Below are positions 18,409-27,070 of a stretch of DNA of 64,000 nucleotides, piece after piece. The notes under the pieces were generated by a model. It was not told the origin of the DNA, made no database searches, and was given only the letters and a program-made list of their open reading frames with translations. This DNA is from Pseudomonas sp. Bout1 (lineage in GTDB: Bacteria > Pseudomonadota > Gammaproteobacteria > Pseudomonadales > Pseudomonadaceae). The stretch spans positions 1,751,001 to 1,815,000 of the forward strand of contig NZ_JAVIWK010000001.1 of NCBI RefSeq assembly GCF_034314165.1, written 5' to 3'. A program made the translations under genes and the position numbers. How positions within the stretch are numbered: the stretch's first letter is position 1; each line of letters starts with the position of its first letter.

Positions 18409-21400
18409 ATGACTGACCAAGCGCCCGCTATCGACCAACTGCTGAAAAACCTCGATCACGCCATGCTCGCCGACCGCCATCGCTTGCGTCGGCAACTGCT
18501 TGAGTTGCGCAAGAAACCCGATGAGGAAAAACTTGCGCAGTGGGTGACGCGGATGCAGGCCTCCTGCGCCCAGGTGACGGCGCGGCGTGCCAGCCTGCCG
18601 GTGATTCGCTACGACGACAGCCTGCCGATCGCCGCCAAGCGCGATGAGATCAAGGCCGCGCTGCTCAAGCATCAGGTGCTGATCATTGCCGGCGAGACCG
18701 GCTCGGGTAAAACCACCCAGTTGCCGAAAATCTGCCTGGAAATCGGCCGCGGCCAATATGGTTTGATCGGCCACACCCAGCCGCGGCGGATTGCGGCGCG
18801 CAGTGTGGCGAGCCGGGTCGCCGAAGAGTTGGCGACGCCGCTGGGGTCGCTGGTGGGCTATCAAGTGCGGTTTGAGGACCAGAGTGATTCCAACACTCTG
18901 ATCAAGCTGATGACCGACGGCATCCTGCTGGCCGAAACCCAGAACGACCGCTACCTCGAACGCTACGACACGATCATCGTCGACGAAGCCCACGAACGCA
19001 GCCTGAACATCGACTTCCTGCTGGGCTACCTGAAAACCCTGCTGCCGCGTCGCCCGGACCTCAAAGTCATCATCACCTCGGCCACCATCGACCTGGAGCG
19101 CTTTTCCAAGCATTTCGACGATGCGCCGATTGTCGAGGTGTCGGGCCGCACCTTCCCGGTAGAAACCTGGTACCGCCCGCTGACCCTGGAGCAGGACGAG
19201 GAGGGCAACCGTGTCGAGGACGACCTGACCGTCGACCAGGCGATTCTCGCCACCCTTGATGAAATTGCCGCCTTTGAACGCAGCGAGCGCAAGAGCCCGG
19301 GCGATGTGCTGGTGTTCCTGCCCGGCGAGCGCGAGATTCGCGACGCCGCCGACATGCTGCGCAAGGCCCAGCTCAAGCACACCGAGATTCTGCCGTTGTA
19401 TGCGCGCCTGTCGCCGGCCGAGCAGCAGCGGATTTTCCAGTCCCACCCGGGCCGCCGTGTAGTGTTGGCGACCAACGTCGCAGAAACCTCGCTGACCGTG
19501 CCGGGCATTCGGTATGTGATCGACAGCGGCACCGCGCGCATCAGCCGCTACAGCTACCGCGCCAAGGTCCAGCGCTTGCCGATCGAGGCGATTTCCCAGG
19601 CCAGTGCCAACCAGCGTAAAGGCCGGTGCGGGCGGGTGGAGCCGGGTATTTGCGTGCGCCTGTTCAGCGAAGAAGACTTTATCGGGCGTCCGGAATTTAC
19701 CGACCCCGAGATTCTGCGCACCAACCTTGCGGCCGTGATCCTGCAGATGCTGCACCTGCGCCTGGGCGAGATCACCGACTTCCCGTTTATCGAGCCGCCG
19801 GATGGCAAGGCCATCAGTGACGGTTTCAACCTGTTGCAAGAATTGTCGGCCGTCGACCGCAACAGCCAACTGACGCCGATGGGCCGCCAACTGGCGCGTT
19901 TGCCGGTAGACCCGCGCATGGGCCGCATGTTGCTGGAAGCCGCCAAGCTGGGCAGCCTGCAGGAAGTGCTGATCGTTGCCAGCGCGATGTCGATCCAGGA
20001 CCCGCGCGAACGCCCGCCGGAACGCCAGCAAGCCGCCGACCAGGCTCATGCACAATGGAAAGACCCGGATTCGGATTTTGCCGGATTGGTGAACCTGTGG
20101 CGCGGCTTTGAAGAACAGCGCCAGGAGTTGACCGCCAGCCCGCTGCGCAACTGGTGCCGCAAGAATTTCCTGAATTACCTGCGCCTGCGGGAATGGCGTG
20201 ATTCCCACCGCCAGTTGAGCCTGATTTGCCGCGACATGCAGTTGACCGTCAACAAGGAACCTGCAGATTTCCCGAAACTGCATAAGGCGGTGCTGTCCGG
20301 CTTGTTGAGCCAGATCGGCCAGAAAACCGAGGACGGCGATTACCTGGGCGCGCGTCAGCGACGCTTCTGGATTCACCCCTCCTCGGGCATCGGCAAGAAG
20401 CGCCCGCAATGGCTGATGACCGCCGAACTGGTGGAAACCACCAAGCTGTATGCGCGGATGGTGGCCAAGATCGACGCCGACTGGATCGAACCGTTGGCCG
20501 GGCACCTGATCAAGAAAAACCACTTCGAACCCCATTGGGAGAAGAAGCGCGGCCAAGTGGTGGCGTTTGAGCAGATCACCCTGTTCGGGTTGATCATCGT
20601 CGGTCGCCGGCCGGTGCATTACGGGCCGATTGACCCGGTGACGTCCCGCGAGCTGTTTATTCGCGAAGGCCTGGTGCGCGGCGAGATTCAGTCCCGGGCC
20701 CGGTGCCTGACTGCCAACCAGCAACTGCTGGAACAGCTCGACGAACTGGAAGCCAAGGCCCGCCGGCGCGACATCCTGGCGGACGAAGAAACGTTGTACG
20801 CCTTCTACGATGCGCGCCTGCCGGCCGAGATTCACCAGACCGCGACTTTCGACAGTTGGTACAAGGTCAACAGCCAGAAAGACCCGCAACTGCTGATCAT
20901 GCGCGAAGAAGACGTGCTGGCCCGCGAGGCCAGTGAAGTCACCGCTGCCCATTATCCAGACACGTTGCACCTGGGCGACCTGGCGCTGGCGTTGAGTTAT
21001 CACTTCGAACCCAACCATCCCCGGGACGGCGTGACCTTGCGTGTGCCGGCGCCGCTGTTGCCGGCATTGCCGCCCGAACGCCTGGAATGGCTGGTGCCGG
21101 GTGTGATCGAGGCCAAGTGCATTGCATTGGTGCGCAATTTGCCCAAGGCGCTGCGCAAGAACTTTGTGCCGGTGCCCGATTTCGTCAAGGCGGCGTTGCA
21201 ACGCATCGAATTTGGCCAGGGCTCGTTGCCCCAGGCGTTGGGGCGCGAGTTATTGCGTATGACCGGCGCGCGGGTCAGCGATGAAGCCTGGGCCGAAGCC
21301 GCGCAACAGGTGGAAAACCACCTGAAGATGAACCTTGAAGTGGTCGACGGCCAGGGCAAGTTTCTTGGCGAGGGCCGCGACCTGGCCGAGTTGACCGCAC

Positions 21401-22320
21401 GCTTCGCCGAGGCCAGTCAGGCCGCATTGGCGGTGCCGCAGACCGCGAAAAGCCAGCAGCCTGTAGAGGCCAAGGTGTTTGCGGCGGTGGCCGAGAAAAC
21501 CCAACAAAACATCGCCGGGCTGTCGATGACGGTATATCCGGCATTGGTGGAAGAAAACGGCACGGTGAAGGAGGGGCGTTTCTCCACCGCCGCCGAGGCC
21601 GAGTTCCAGCATCGTCGGGCCTTGCAACGCCTGCTGTTGCAGCAATTGGCCGAACCGGCAAAATTCCTGCGGGGCAAGTTGCCCGGCCTGACCGAGTTGG
21701 GGCTGATGTACCGCGAACTGGGGCGTATCGAAGCCCTGGTGGAAGACATTCTGTTGGCCAGCCTCGACAGCTGCGTGCTGGAAGGCGAGGCCAGCCTGCC
21801 ACGGGACGGTGCTGGCCTGGCCGCGCTGGCCGAGCGCAAGCGCGCAAGTTGGACCGAGCATGCCGAGCGCCAGGCGCGTCTGACCCTCGACATCCTGAAA
21901 CTGTGGCATGGCCTGCAAAAACGCTTCAAGGGCAAGATTGACCTGGCCCAGGCCGTGGCTCTCAATGACATCAAGCAGCAACTGGGCAACCTGGTGTACC
22001 CCGGTTTTGTGCGGGAAACCCCGGCACAATGGTTCAAGGAACTGCCGCGGTTCCTCAAGGCCATCGAGTTGCGCCTGGAGAAACTGCCGAGCCAGGTGCA
22101 AAAGGATCGGGTCTGGAGTACGGAGCTCGGCGGCCTGTGGAGCCAATATCAGAACCGCCTGAACAAGCATGCCCAGGAAGGCAAGCGCGACCCCCAGCTA
22201 GAGCTGTATCGCTGGTGGCTGGAGGAATACCGGGTGTCGCTGTTTGCCCAGCAGTTGGGCACCAGGGTGCCGATTTCCGACAAGCGTCTGAGCAAACAAT
22301 GGAGCCTGGTCGAAGCGTGA
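18409..22320 (+). CDS. hrpA: ATP-dependent RNA helicase HrpA
   Basis: This 1303-residue DEAH-box helicase carries Walker A AGETGSGKTTQ, DEAH in IIVDEAHERSLNIDF, motif III ITSATID, and motif VI QRKGRCGRVEPG, followed by HA2, OB and the C-terminal DUF3418 region. E. coli HrpA (about 1300 residues) acts on mRNA and rescues stalled ribosomes. The start at 18409 (MTDQAPAIDQLL) gives full length; a longer overlap on the other strand is a shadow. Confidence 0.95.
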   Translation: MTDQAPAIDQLLKNLDHAMLADRHRLRRQLLELRKKPDEEKLAQWVTRMQASCAQVTARRASLPVIRYDDSLPIAAKRDEIKAALLKHQVLIIAGETGSGKTTQLPKICLEIGRGQYGLIGHTQPRRIAARSVASRVAEELATPLGSLVGYQVRFEDQSDSNTLIKLMTDGILLAETQNDRYLERYDTIIVDEAHERSLNIDFLLGYLKTLLPRRPDLKVIITSATIDLERFSKHFDDAPIVEVSGRTFPVETWYRPLTLEQDEEGNRVEDDLTVDQAILATLDEIAAFERSERKSPGDVLVFLPGEREIRDAADMLRKAQLKHTEILPLYARLSPAEQQRIFQSHPGRRVVLATNVAETSLTVPGIRYVIDSGTARISRYSYRAKVQRLPIEAISQASANQRKGRCGRVEPGICVRLFSEEDFIGRPEFTDPEILRTNLAAVILQMLHLRLGEITDFPFIEPPDGKAISDGFNLLQELSAVDRNSQLTPMGRQLARLPVDPRMGRMLLEAAKLGSLQEVLIVASAMSIQDPRERPPERQQAADQAHAQWKDPDSDFAGLVNLWRGFEEQRQELTASPLRNWCRKNFLNYLRLREWRDSHRQLSLICRDMQLTVNKEPADFPKLHKAVLSGLLSQIGQKTEDGDYLGARQRRFWIHPSSGIGKKRPQWLMTAELVETTKLYARMVAKIDADWIEPLAGHLIKKNHFEPHWEKKRGQVVAFEQITLFGLIIVGRRPVHYGPIDPVTSRELFIREGLVRGEIQSRARCLTANQQLLEQLDELEAKARRRDILADEETLYAFYDARLPAEIHQTATFDSWYKVNSQKDPQLLIMREEDVLAREASEVTAAHYPDTLHLGDLALALSYHFEPNHPRDGVTLRVPAPLLPALPPERLEWLVPGVIEAKCIALVRNLPKALRKNFVPVPDFVKAALQRIEFGQGSLPQALGRELLRMTGARVSDEAWAEAAQQVENHLKMNLEVVDGQGKFLGEGRDLAELTARFAEASQAALAVPQTAKSQQPVEAKVFAAVAEKTQQNIAGLSMTVYPALVEENGTVKEGRFSTAAEAEFQHRRALQRLLLQQLAEPAKFLRGKLPGLTELGLMYRELGRIEALVEDILLASLDSCVLEGEASLPRDGAGLAALAERKRASWTEHAERQARLTLDILKLWHGLQKRFKGKIDLAQAVALNDIKQQLGNLVYPGFVRETPAQWFKELPRFLKAIELRLEKLPSQVQKDRVWSTELGGLWSQYQNRLNKHAQEGKRDPQLELYRWWLEEYRVSLFAQQLGTRVPISDKRLSKQWSLVEA

Positions 22321-22330
22321 CCGACGTGCG

Positions 22331-22395
22331 GCAAGCAACTGTGGCAAGCAACTGTGGCGAGCGACTGTGGTGAGCGACTGTGGTGAGCGAGCTTG
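22331..22395. repeat. Tandem 13-bp units running into a REP head
   Basis: Five 13-base units begin at 22331: GCAAGCAACTGTG twice, GCGAGCGACTGTG, GTGAGCGACTGTG and GTGAGCGAGCTTG. The last one is the head of the REPIN-like palindrome that starts at 22381. This looks like slippage that multiplied the head of the element. Confidence 0.85.
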
Positions 22396-22499
22396 CTCGC
22401 GCTGGGCTGCGAAGCAGCCCCATAAGGTCTCTCTGAAACACCCCGATAACTTTATCGGCGCCGCTTCGCGACCCAACGCGAGCAAGCTCGCTCGCCACA
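22381..22499. repeat. REPIN-like palindrome, GTGAGCGAGCTTGCTCGCG type
   Basis: TGGTGAGCGAGCTTGCTCGC faces GCGAGCAAGCTCGCTCGCCACA ending at 22499, with an inner GCTGGGCTGCGAAGCAGCCCC hairpin. It follows hrpA directly. Confidence 0.85.
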
Positions 22500-22665
22500 G
22501 GGGTAAAGGTGTTTGTCCGGGACAGGGCGCCAAGTTGTCGATGTTGTGGCAAACTTCGCGGTTATAAATGCCGGGATCGTCGAGTTGGGCTGGTGCAGCC
22601 GTGGCGCGATGGAATAAAGCGTTTCCAGTTTGAAAGCCGCTGGACGGCATAAAACTACTTACGGT

Positions 22666-22683
22666 TTGGTACGACGGTACCAA
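22666..22683. promoter_or_regulatory. Palindromic operator candidate before the FabH-like gene
   Basis: TTGGTAC and GTACCAA are perfect arms with a GACG spacer, ending 34 bases before the start codon. This is the size and position of a TetR- or MerR-type operator. The remaining gap upstream (from 22500) shows no other structure. Confidence 0.45.
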
Positions 22684-22717
22684 TACCTTCTGCCTGAACA
22701 GATTTAGAGGAACGACC

Positions 22718-23839
22718 GTGCATAACGTCGTCATCAGCGGCACAGGCCTGTACACCCCGGCCAACAGCATCTCCAACGAAGAGCTGGTGCAGTCTTTCAA
22801 TGCTTACGTGCAACAGTTCAACCTGGATAACGCCGCAGCCATCGAACGCGGTGACGTCCAGCCACTGACCGAATCCAGCGCTGCCTTTATCGAAAAGGCC
22901 TCGGGCATCAAGAGCCGCTTTGTGATGGACAAGGCCGGCATTCTGGACCCGCAGCGCATGGCACCACGCCTGCCCGAGCGCTCCAACGACGAATGGTCGA
23001 TCCTCTGCCAGATGGCCGTGGGTGCCGCCGAGCAAGCGTTGCAGCGCGCGGGCAAGACCGCCGCTGACATCGACGGCGTGATCGTTGCCTGTTCCAACTT
23101 GCAGCGTGCGTACCCGGCCATTGCGATTGAAGTCCAGGAAGCGCTGGGCATTCAGGGCTTCGGCTTTGACATGAACGTGGCCTGTTCCTCGGCGACCTTC
23201 GGTATCCAGAACGCCGCCAACAGCATCCAGCTGGGCCAGGCGCGGGCCATCCTGATGGTCAACCCGGAGATCTGCACCGGCCACCTGAACTTCCGTGACC
23301 GCGACAGCCACTTCATTTTTGGCGATGCGGCCACCGCCGTGATTCTGGAGCGGGCTGACCTTGCCACTTCCGAGCATCAGTTCGACGTGGTGAGCACCAA
23401 GCTGCTGACCAAATTCTCCAATAACATCCGCAACAACTTCGGTTTCCTCAACCGCGCGGCGCCAGAGGGCATCGGTGCCCCAGATAAGCTGTTCGTGCAA
23501 GAAGGCCGCAAAGTCTTCCGTGATGTGTGCCCGATGGTCGCCGAGTTGATCGGCAAGCACTTGGCGGAAAACCAACTGAACGTGGGCGATGTAAAGCGCT
23601 TCTGGCTGCACCAGGCCAACCTCAGCATGAACCACCTGATCGTCAAGAAACTGCTGGGCCGCGAGGCGTCGGTGGAAGAAGCGCCGGTGATCCTCGATAC
23701 TTACGCCAACACCAGCTCGGCGGGTTCGGTGATTGCGTTCCACACCTACCAGGACGATCTGCCCAAAGGCGCTGTGGCGGTGCTCAGTTCGTTTGGCGCA
23801 GGGTATTCGATTGGTAGCGTGATTTTGCGCAAACGCTGA
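22718..23839 (+). CDS. Beta-ketoacyl-ACP synthase III (FabH-like)
   Basis: This 373-residue thiolase-fold protein has the FabH triad C156 (DMNVACSSAT), H298 (FWLHQANLSMN) and N331 (DTYANTSSAG). The start is a GTG at 22718 with AGAGGA 6 bases upstream. It is longer than housekeeping FabH (about 320) and fits the class to which P. aeruginosa PA3286 belongs, reported to pass beta-oxidation acyl-CoA into fatty acid synthesis. Here as there (from memory) an ECF sigma gene lies next door. Confidence 0.88.
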   Translation: MHNVVISGTGLYTPANSISNEELVQSFNAYVQQFNLDNAAAIERGDVQPLTESSAAFIEKASGIKSRFVMDKAGILDPQRMAPRLPERSNDEWSILCQMAVGAAEQALQRAGKTAADIDGVIVACSNLQRAYPAIAIEVQEALGIQGFGFDMNVACSSATFGIQNAANSIQLGQARAILMVNPEICTGHLNFRDRDSHFIFGDAATAVILERADLATSEHQFDVVSTKLLTKFSNNIRNNFGFLNRAAPEGIGAPDKLFVQEGRKVFRDVCPMVAELIGKHLAENQLNVGDVKRFWLHQANLSMNHLIVKKLLGREASVEEAPVILDTYANTSSAGSVIAFHTYQDDLPKGAVAVLSSFGAGYSIGSVILRKR

Positions 23840-23877
23840 TTAAACTGGTTGGCTATTCATTGATGGGTAAGGTCAAC

Positions 23878-23970
23878 GTGGGAGCGGGCTTCTGTGGGAG
23901 CTGGCTTGCCTGCGATAGCATCACCTCGGTATGCCTGAGACACCGAGGTGCCGGGCAAGCCAGCTCCCAC
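23878..23970. repeat. REPIN-like palindrome with a doubled head
   Basis: TGTGGGAGCTGGCTTGCCTG (23893) faces its complement ending CCAGCTCCCAC at 23970, with an inner CACCTCGGT/ACCGAGGTG pair. An extra partial head GTGGGAGCGGGCTTC precedes it at 23878. Confidence 0.85.
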
Positions 23971-24016
23971 ATTGACCGTATTCCTGCGTTTGGATGTGTT
24001 TGCATCGAGGTCTTGA

Positions 24017-24631
24017 ATGGCAGCAGCGGACGACGCGCATTTGCTTGAACGATTGCTCAAGGGCGAGCAGCGGGCCTACAAGGAAATGGTCACCACCTAC
24101 CAGAGCGCCATGCGCGCCGTGGCCTATGCCATAGTCGGGCAGCGCCATGCCGACGAAGTGGTGCAGGACGCCTGGCTGTCGGTGGTGCGCAACCTGGCGA
24201 AGTTCGAAGGGCGTTCCAGCCTCAAGACCTGGCTGCTGACCATCACGGCCAACTCGGCGAAGGGCCGCTACAAGCAAAATCGCCGGGAAGTGCTGCTCGA
24301 TGACTTGCCGTCGCCCCACGGCACCATCGGCGATGATCGCTTTGTGCCCGACGACGGCCACTGGGCCGTCGCGCCGTTTGCCTGGCACCAGGACACTCCG
24401 GAAGCGCTGCTTACCGAAGACGAACTGCGCGAATGCCTGGAGCACACACTGGCCAGTCTTTCCGAGTTGCAGAGCAGCGTCTTGCTGTTACGCGAACGTC
24501 AGGGCCTGGAATTAGAGGAGATTTGTAATCTTCTGACACTATCGCTCTCCAATGTTCGTGTGCTGCTGCATCGAGCACGGCTTAAAGTCTTCGCCACGGT
24601 GGAGCATTTTGAGGAAACCGGCGAATGTTGA
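24017..24631 (+). CDS. ECF-family RNA polymerase sigma factor
   Basis: This 204-residue protein has sigma region 2 (RAVAYAIVGQRHADEVVQDAWLS-type helix, core-binding and -10 recognition) and region 4 (LSELQSSVLLLRERQGLELEEI followed by a helix-turn-helix), with no region 1.1 or 3. It overlaps the following zinc-finger protein by 7 bases, the usual sigma/anti-sigma pairing. Upstream is the FabH-like gene. Its regulon cannot be read from this window. Confidence 0.92.
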   Translation: MAAADDAHLLERLLKGEQRAYKEMVTTYQSAMRAVAYAIVGQRHADEVVQDAWLSVVRNLAKFEGRSSLKTWLLTITANSAKGRYKQNRREVLLDDLPSPHGTIGDDRFVPDDGHWAVAPFAWHQDTPEALLTEDELRECLEHTLASLSELQSSVLLLRERQGLELEEICNLLTLSLSNVRVLLHRARLKVFATVEHFEETGEC

Positions 24632-24858
24632 CCTGTAAAGAACAAGTGGCGCGTTCCAGTGACTATCTCGATGGGCAACTGACTTTTCGAGAACGTCTGC
24701 TGGTGCGCCATCACCTGATGTTCTGCCCCAACTGCCGGCGCTTTATCCGGCAGATGCGCTTGATGCAGGCGACACTGAAGATCCTGCCCGAGCCGCCCAT
24801 TGCTGATGTGGATGCGTTGGCCGAACGCCTGGCCGCCGAGCGTTCGCGCGAACAGTAA
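24625..24858 (+). CDS. Zinc-finger (zf-HC2) anti-sigma-like protein
   Basis: This 77-residue cytosolic protein has the HxxxCxxC zinc motif (HHLMFCPNCRRF) and an N-terminal Cys (MLTCKEQ), as in zf-HC2 anti-sigma domains. No transmembrane helix follows, so it should be a soluble, perhaps redox- or metal-responsive, partner of the overlapping ECF sigma factor. A terminator lies about 30 bases downstream, closing the pair as a unit. Confidence 0.88.
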   Translation: MLTCKEQVARSSDYLDGQLTFRERLLVRHHLMFCPNCRRFIRQMRLMQATLKILPEPPIADVDALAERLAAERSREQ

Positions 24859-24886
24859 TACCCGTCACTTTTCACACTGAAAACCG

Positions 24887-24920
24887 AGCCCGCATCGAAA
24901 AACGACGCGGGCTTTTTTTT
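24887..24920 (+). terminator. Intrinsic terminator after the sigma/anti-sigma pair
   Basis: AGCCCGCATCG pairs with CGACGCGGGCT (one mismatch) around AAAAA and is followed by eight T residues. Confidence 0.9.
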
Positions 24921-24930
24921 CGCCGAGCCT

Positions 24931-25030
24931 GGTGGGCGCGAGCGTGCTCGCGAAGAACCGCAGAACGCCGCGTTCTGTCAGAATGGTCGCGTTATCGTTA
25001 ACGACCATCGCGAGCAAGCTCGCTCCTACA
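24931..25030. repeat. REPIN-like inverted repeat
   Basis: A head with GCGAGCGTGCTCGCGAAGAA faces CATCGCGAGCAAGCTCGCTCCTACA ending at 25030. The loop includes the GCGTTATCGTTAACG-type segment also seen in the repeats at 16 and 11396. Confidence 0.8.
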
Positions 25031-25056
25031 CAAAGCCGTGACCGTCGGGGAATGGG

Positions 25057-26181
25057 ATGCCGTTACAACGTTTGAATAACCTGTCCGAGATTGCGCCCGA
25101 TGAGTGGAACGCGTTGGTCCCCGCAGATCAGCCGTTTCTGCGCCACGCGTTCCTCAGTGCACTGGAAGACAGCGCCAGCATCGGCCCGCACTCCGGCTGG
25201 CAGCCCGAGCATTTGTTGCATTACGAAGGTGGCCGGTTGATTGCCGCGTTGCCCAGCTACCGCAAATGGCATTCCTATGGCGAATACGTGTTCGACCACG
25301 GCTGGGCTGACGCCTGTGAGCGCGCGGGTATCGACTACTACCCGAAACTGCTGGTGGCGGTGCCTTTCAGCCCGGTCAGCGGCCCGCGCCTTTTGGCCGC
25401 CAGCGCCGAGGACGGTTTGGAGCTGCTTAAAAGCCTGCCGGGTTACCTGGAAATCGAAGGCCTTTCCAGCGCCCATATCAACTTTACCGATGCCTTGGCA
25501 AACACCGCGCTGGCCCAACAACCGGGCTGGCTGCAACGCCTCGGCTGCCAGTTTCATTGGCAGAACCGCGGTTATCGCGACTTCCAGGACTTCCTCGATG
25601 CGTTGAGTTCGCGCAAGCGCAAGCAGATGCGCAAGGAGCGCGAGCAGGTGGCGGGGCAGGGCATCGAGTTTGAATGGTTGCAAGGTCATGAGCTGAGTGA
25701 GGCACAGTGGGATTTTGTCTACGCCTGCTACGCCAATACCTATGCCATACGCCGACAATCGCCCTACCTGACCCGAGAATTTTTCAGCTTGCTGGCCGAG
25801 CGCATGCCCGAGGCGATTCGCGTGGTGCTGGCCAAGCAAGGCTCACGGCCGGTGGCCATGGCCTTCAGCCTGATCGGTGGTGACAGCTTTTATGGCCGTT
25901 ACTGGGGCTGCCTGGCCGAGTTCGACCGGCTGCATTTCGAAACCTGCTTCTATCAAGGCATGGACTACGCGATTGCCCACGGCTTGCAGCGTTTCGATGC
26001 CGGAGCCCAGGGCGAGCACAAGTTGATTCGCGGGTTTGAGCCGGTGATCACCCATTCCTGGCATTACTTGCGTCATCCAGGATTGAAAACCGCGGTGGCA
26101 GACTTCCTGGAGCGCGAGAGCGTGGGGATCCTGGCGTATGCCGAGGAGGCGAGGGCAGCCCTGCCTTATCGGCAGGGCTGA
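25057..26181 (+). CDS. DUF482/FemAB-like GNAT protein
   Basis: This 374-residue protein matches the DUF482 family (peptidoglycan biosynthesis/recognition, GNAT superfamily fold). Typical segments are FLRHAFLSALEDSASIGPHSGW near the N-terminus, SRKRKQMRKEREQV mid-protein and AHGLQRFDAGAQGEHKLIRGF near the C-terminus. No signal peptide. The family is widespread but uncharacterised; aminoacyl transfer is suggested by fold only. It converges on aqpZ. Confidence 0.85.
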   Translation: MPLQRLNNLSEIAPDEWNALVPADQPFLRHAFLSALEDSASIGPHSGWQPEHLLHYEGGRLIAALPSYRKWHSYGEYVFDHGWADACERAGIDYYPKLLVAVPFSPVSGPRLLAASAEDGLELLKSLPGYLEIEGLSSAHINFTDALANTALAQQPGWLQRLGCQFHWQNRGYRDFQDFLDALSSRKRKQMRKEREQVAGQGIEFEWLQGHELSEAQWDFVYACYANTYAIRRQSPYLTREFFSLLAERMPEAIRVVLAKQGSRPVAMAFSLIGGDSFYGRYWGCLAEFDRLHFETCFYQGMDYAIAHGLQRFDAGAQGEHKLIRGFEPVITHSWHYLRHPGLKTAVADFLERESVGILAYAEEARAALPYRQG

Positions 26182-26192
26182 ACCGGTTTGGC

Positions 26193-26891
26193 TCAGGCGG
26201 TTTTTTCTGCACCCAGCCATCGATAGGTAAAGCCGCCAACCACCGCACCGAGGATCGGCGCGAGCCAGAACATCCACAATTGCTGCAGTGCCCAGCCGCC
26301 GACGATCAATGCCGGGCCGGTACTGCGGGCCGGGTTGACCGAGGTGTTGGTGACCGGGATCGAGATCAGGTGGATCAGCGTCAGCGCCAGGCCGATGGCA
26401 ATGGGCGCGAAGCCCGTGGGAACACGGCGGTCGGTGGCGCCGAGGATGATCAGCACGAACATCGCCGTCATCACCAGCTCACACACAAACCCTGCCGCCA
26501 TCGAATAACCGCCGGGTGAATGCTCGCCGTAGCCATTGCTGGCCAGGCCCGAGGCCAGTTCGAACCCGGGCTTGCCGCTGGCTATGTAATACAGCAGTGC
26601 TGCGGCGACGATGCCGCCGATTACCTGGGAGATGATGTACGCCGGTAACTCCCTGGCCGGAAACCTTCCGCCCACTACCAGCCCCACCGACACTGCAGGG
26701 TTGAGGTGGCAGCCGCTGATGTGCCCGATGGCAAATGCCATGGTCAGCACCGTGAGCCCGAACGCCAGGGCCACACCGAGCACCCCGATCCCAACGGGCG
26801 ACGATGCGGCCAATACCGCACTGCCGCAGCCACCCAACACCAGCCAAAACGTACCCAGTCCTTCCGTAACGGAACGCTTTAACAGTGACAT
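26193..26891 (-). CDS. aqpZ: Aquaporin Z
   Basis: This 232-residue inner-membrane water channel has six transmembrane helices and the two pore motifs HLNPAVSVG and [11 protein letters not shown], with the selectivity-filter Arg in the second. The ATG at 26891 ([10 protein letters not shown]) has AAGGA 7 bases upstream; the GTG two codons earlier is less likely. Size and N-terminus match AqpZ rather than the longer GlpF. Confidence 0.93.
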   Translation of the reverse strand: MSLLKRSVTEGLGTFWLVLGGCGSAVLAASSPVGIGVLGVALAFGLTVLTMAFAIGHISGCHLNPAVSVGLVVGGRFPARELPAYIISQVIGGIVAAALLYYIASGKPGFELASGLASNGYGEHSPGGYSMAAGFVCELVMTAMFVLIILGATDRRVPTGFAPIAIGLALTLIHLISIPVTNTSVNPARSTGPALIVGGWALQQLWMFWLAPILGAVVGGFTYRWLGAEKTA

Positions 26892-27070
26892 GAACACATC
26901 CTTAGTAGATTGCTCTATCTGATTAACGGGTCTGTGACGCTTCCCTGCTGCCTTAAATCAGAGCCCTCCCGGGGCCTGATTGCAGTACAGCAGGATTGTG
27001 TCGCAAGACCAGCGAGATAGAGAAAGCTGTCAGAATTGTTCGCAATTGAGTGGGCGGTTAACCAACGGAA

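Noticed and set aside
18358..21201. 947-codon open frame antisense to hrpA
   Set aside because: It mirrors the third-position GC pattern of hrpA, has no recognisable domain and no SD. Similar antisense frames cover aceK, relA, the VWA gene and the ABC exporter; all are shadows of high-GC coding DNA.
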